Shown here one piece after another: positions 62,501-64,000 of a stretch of DNA of 64,000 nt. Below the pieces are notes generated by a model. It saw nothing but the letters and a program-made list of their open reading frames with translations, was not told the DNA's origin and ran no database searches. Positions within the stretch are counted from its first letter, which is position 1; the number at the start of each line of letters is the position of its first letter. Position numbers and translations under genes: made by a program. The stretch is from assembly GCF_932526225.1 (NCBI RefSeq), contig NC_064048.1, positions 12,967,665-13,031,664 of the forward strand, in the 5' to 3' direction. The stretch is from Nematostella vectensis (Eukaryota; Cnidaria; Anthozoa; Actiniaria; Edwardsiidae).

Positions 62501-64000
62501 TCTATGTTAGAATCTACTTAATCAAGTTATCCAAGGAATCTAGTTAGTTCTTGTGTGCATAAAATATGTACAGGATCCTGAACAAAGCATGAGCACATCA
62601 AAGATGCTGAGAGTACATCAAAATGTCCCTATACCTTCTTTTTATGTCATGACACACCAAGAACAGTATAATTAAGTATCGATATTAAAAAAAAAAATAA
62701 AGAAAAAAAAATAGGCTATCCGCGGGAATCGAACCCGGGTCGCTGCGGTAGTAGTTAAGTGCCCGCAACGAAAGACTAACGTGGCATTGCTGAAGGGAAT
62801 TGTAATGAAAATTACTTTTAATACTATTGGTATCGTAAACTATCCCAAGCAAAGTCACCATCGGACTGGAGGTTACATTCGGGAAAAGCTTCAGGGTTAC
62901 ATTCGGGAATTTGTTTTACGAGTGTAACCTCCAAAAGGTTACAATCGATAATTTGTTTTCCGAATGTAAATTCCAAAAAGTAACATTAGGAAAAATAAAA
63001 CAGTATACTCGGAAAAAAAGGTATATCAATCTATCGAGCGCTATGCTCTATGTTAGAATCTACTTAATCAAGTTATCCAAGGAATCTAGTTAGTTCTTGT
63101 GTGCATAAAATATGTACAGGATCCTGAACAAAGCATGAGCACATCAAAGATGCTGAGAGTACATCAAAATGTCCCTATACCTTCTTTTTATGTCATGACA
63201 CACCAAGAACAGTATAATTAAGTATCGATATTAAAAAAAAAATAAAGAAAAAAAAATAGGCTATCCGCGGGAATCGAACCCGGGTCGCTGCGGTAGTAGA
63301 TAAGTGCCCGCAACGAAAGACTAACGTGGCATTGCTGAAGGGAATTGTAATGAAAATTACTTTTAATAATATTGGTATCGTAAACTATCCCAAGCAAAGT
63401 CACCATCGGACTGGAGGTTACATTCGGGAAAAGCTTCAGGGTTACATTCGGGAATTTGTTTTATGAGTGTAACCTCCAAAAGGTTACAATCGATAATTTT
63501 TTTTCCGAACGTAAATTCCAAAAAGTAACATTAGGAAAAATAAAACAGTATACTCGGTAAAAAAGGTATATCAATCTATCGAGCGCTATGCTCTATGTTA
63601 GAATCTACTTAATCAAATTATCCAAGGAATCTAGTTAGTTCTTGTGTGCATAAAATATGTACAGGATCCTGAACAAAGCATGAGCACATCAAAGATGCTG
63701 AGAGTACATCAAAATGTCCCTATACCTTCTTTTTATGTCATGACACACCAAGAACAGTATAATTAAGTATCGATATTTAAAAAAAAATAAAGAAAAAAAA
63801 ATAGGCTATCCGCGGGAATCGAACCCGGGTCGCTGCGGTAGTAGTTAAGTGCCATCAACGAAAGACTAACGTGGCATTGCTGAAGGGAATTGTAATGAAA
63901 ATTACTTTTAATACTATTGGTATCGTAAACTATCCCAAGCAAAGTCACCATCGGACTGGAGGTTACATTCGGGAAAAGCTTCAGGGTTACATTCGGGAAT
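59517..64000. repeat. right block, monomers 110-117 and a partial monomer
   Basis: Monomer starts 59517, 60062, 60607, 61154, 61701, 62246, 62792, 63337 and 63882 (the last cut by the window end after 119 bases). Monomers 61701, 62246 and 62792 are nearly alike. Monomers 60062 and 61154 combine TTTTACGAG with CCGAACG, markers that are otherwise in opposite phase. The pair 61154-61701 repeats the order 8737-9283 and 13104-13650. All B boxes in this block are intact. Confidence 0.9.
62714..62785 (-). pseudogene. tRNA-like element, CCGCGGG / GGTAGTAGTTAAG form
   Basis: Representative of the commonest main-body form. The B box is at 62725-62735 (minus strand GGTTCGATTCC) and the length is again 72 nt. 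Compared with the 1023-1094 copy, the minus strand reads TGCGG ... CCGCA on the two sides of the ACTTAACTACTA segment, giving a perfect 5 bp inverted repeat where the other form has only four pairs. This pairing is not a standard tRNA stem. Confidence 0.7.

Larger units (their letters stand above)
1..64000. repeat. ~546 bp tandem satellite array, 117 full monomers plus one partial
   Basis: The same ~546 bp sequence recurs head to tail through the entire window with no interruption and no inversion. Using GAAGGG as phase marker, I counted 118 starts from 1 to 63882; spacing is 541-551 bp, most often 545-547. Length differences come mainly from the A-rich tract and from a few small indels. Neighbouring monomers differ by scattered substitutions and by linked subfamily markers. 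Both window edges fall inside the array, so its full size and flanks are unknown. Such arrays are typical of eukaryotic heterochromatin (centromeric, pericentromeric or subtelomeric); which one applies here cannot be decided from the sequence. No known named satellite is recognised. Confidence 0.98.

Noticed and set aside
7762-63093. Recurrent plus-strand open frames of 60-70 codons (peptide beginning MFYECNLQKVTIDN) once per monomer
   Set aside because: They simply follow the monomer, start at a TTG or no clear start, cover the inverted motif cluster (ECNLQKVT and ECKFQKVT are translations of the same subrepeat), are broken in many monomers, and match no protein family I recognise.
9709-63951. 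Minus-strand open frames of 60-87 codons containing SDPGSIPADS
   Set aside because: That peptide is the translation of the tRNA-like T arm and B box; such GSIPA strings are a known false-gene signature of tRNA-derived repeats. The rest is translated A-rich tract (FFF) and motif cluster.
1-64000. CRISPR array, because of very regular repeats
   Set aside because: Units are ~546 bp and nearly identical throughout; there are no short repeats with unique spacers and no cas genes.
1-64000. rDNA intergenic spacer or histone/5S gene tandem cluster
   Set aside because: No rRNA, 5S or histone sequence is present in the unit; the only gene-like part is the tRNA-derived element.
1-64000. The entire array as an assembly artefact
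   Set aside because: Monomers differ by many linked substitutions and indels, in a non-periodic order, which a simple assembly loop would not give. Individual recent duplications (2,722, 1,641 and 1,633 bp) still need read support.

Overview
The whole 64 kb window is one uninterrupted head-to-tail satellite DNA array. I counted 117 complete monomers plus a 119-base partial one, using the start of the shared sequence GAAGGGAATTGTAATG as an arbitrary phase marker. Monomer length runs from 541 to 551 bp by hand count, with a mean of almost exactly 546 bp. I see no protein-coding gene, rRNA, intact tRNA gene, transposase or CRISPR array, and both ends of the window lie inside the array. The organism must be a eukaryote: this is a megasatellite-scale array, AT-rich, with a eukaryotic RNA polymerase III type internal promoter relic in each monomer. 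Species or phylum cannot be named from this sequence alone.

Each monomer has the same parts in the same order (positions for the reference monomer 552-1100): a short GTAAT/ATTAC dyad; a ~120 bp cluster of direct and inverted copies of the ~11 bp motif GGTTACATTCG, including an 8-bp-stem hairpin; a middle part with several small perfect dyads and a nearly invariant core around CAGGATCCTG; an A-rich tract; and finally a 72-nt tRNA-shaped element on the minus strand. That element fits the tRNA numbering scheme residue by residue, with T8-A9-G10-T11 and a consensus B box GGTTCGATTCC. It is followed on the minus strand by runs of T that would serve as a Pol III terminator. Its acceptor and anticodon stems are largely broken, so it is a tRNA-derived (SINE-like) relic and not a working tRNA gene.

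The array is a mosaic of subfamilies. Region by region: 1-7642 is a divergent block with a 2,722 bp five-monomer duplication and many damaged B boxes. 7643-44778 is the main body, alternating several subfamilies, with two-, three- and nine-to-ten-monomer higher-order units. 44779-55156 holds a subfamily in which the usual HindIII site (AAGCTT) became a PstI site (CTGCAG), arranged as seven-monomer and then three-monomer duplications. 55157-64000 returns to main-body types and contains a three-monomer duplication marked by a 5 bp deletion. Private mutations shared at multiples of the monomer length show repeated unequal crossing-over and some conversion-like exchange inside monomers.

The most interesting reading is that the array is a lattice of more than a hundred regularly spaced B boxes, most of them intact, each next to a clustered inverted motif. 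That could act as a TFIIIC-binding or Pol III transcribed chromatin domain. This is inference; the repeat structure and the motifs are seen directly.
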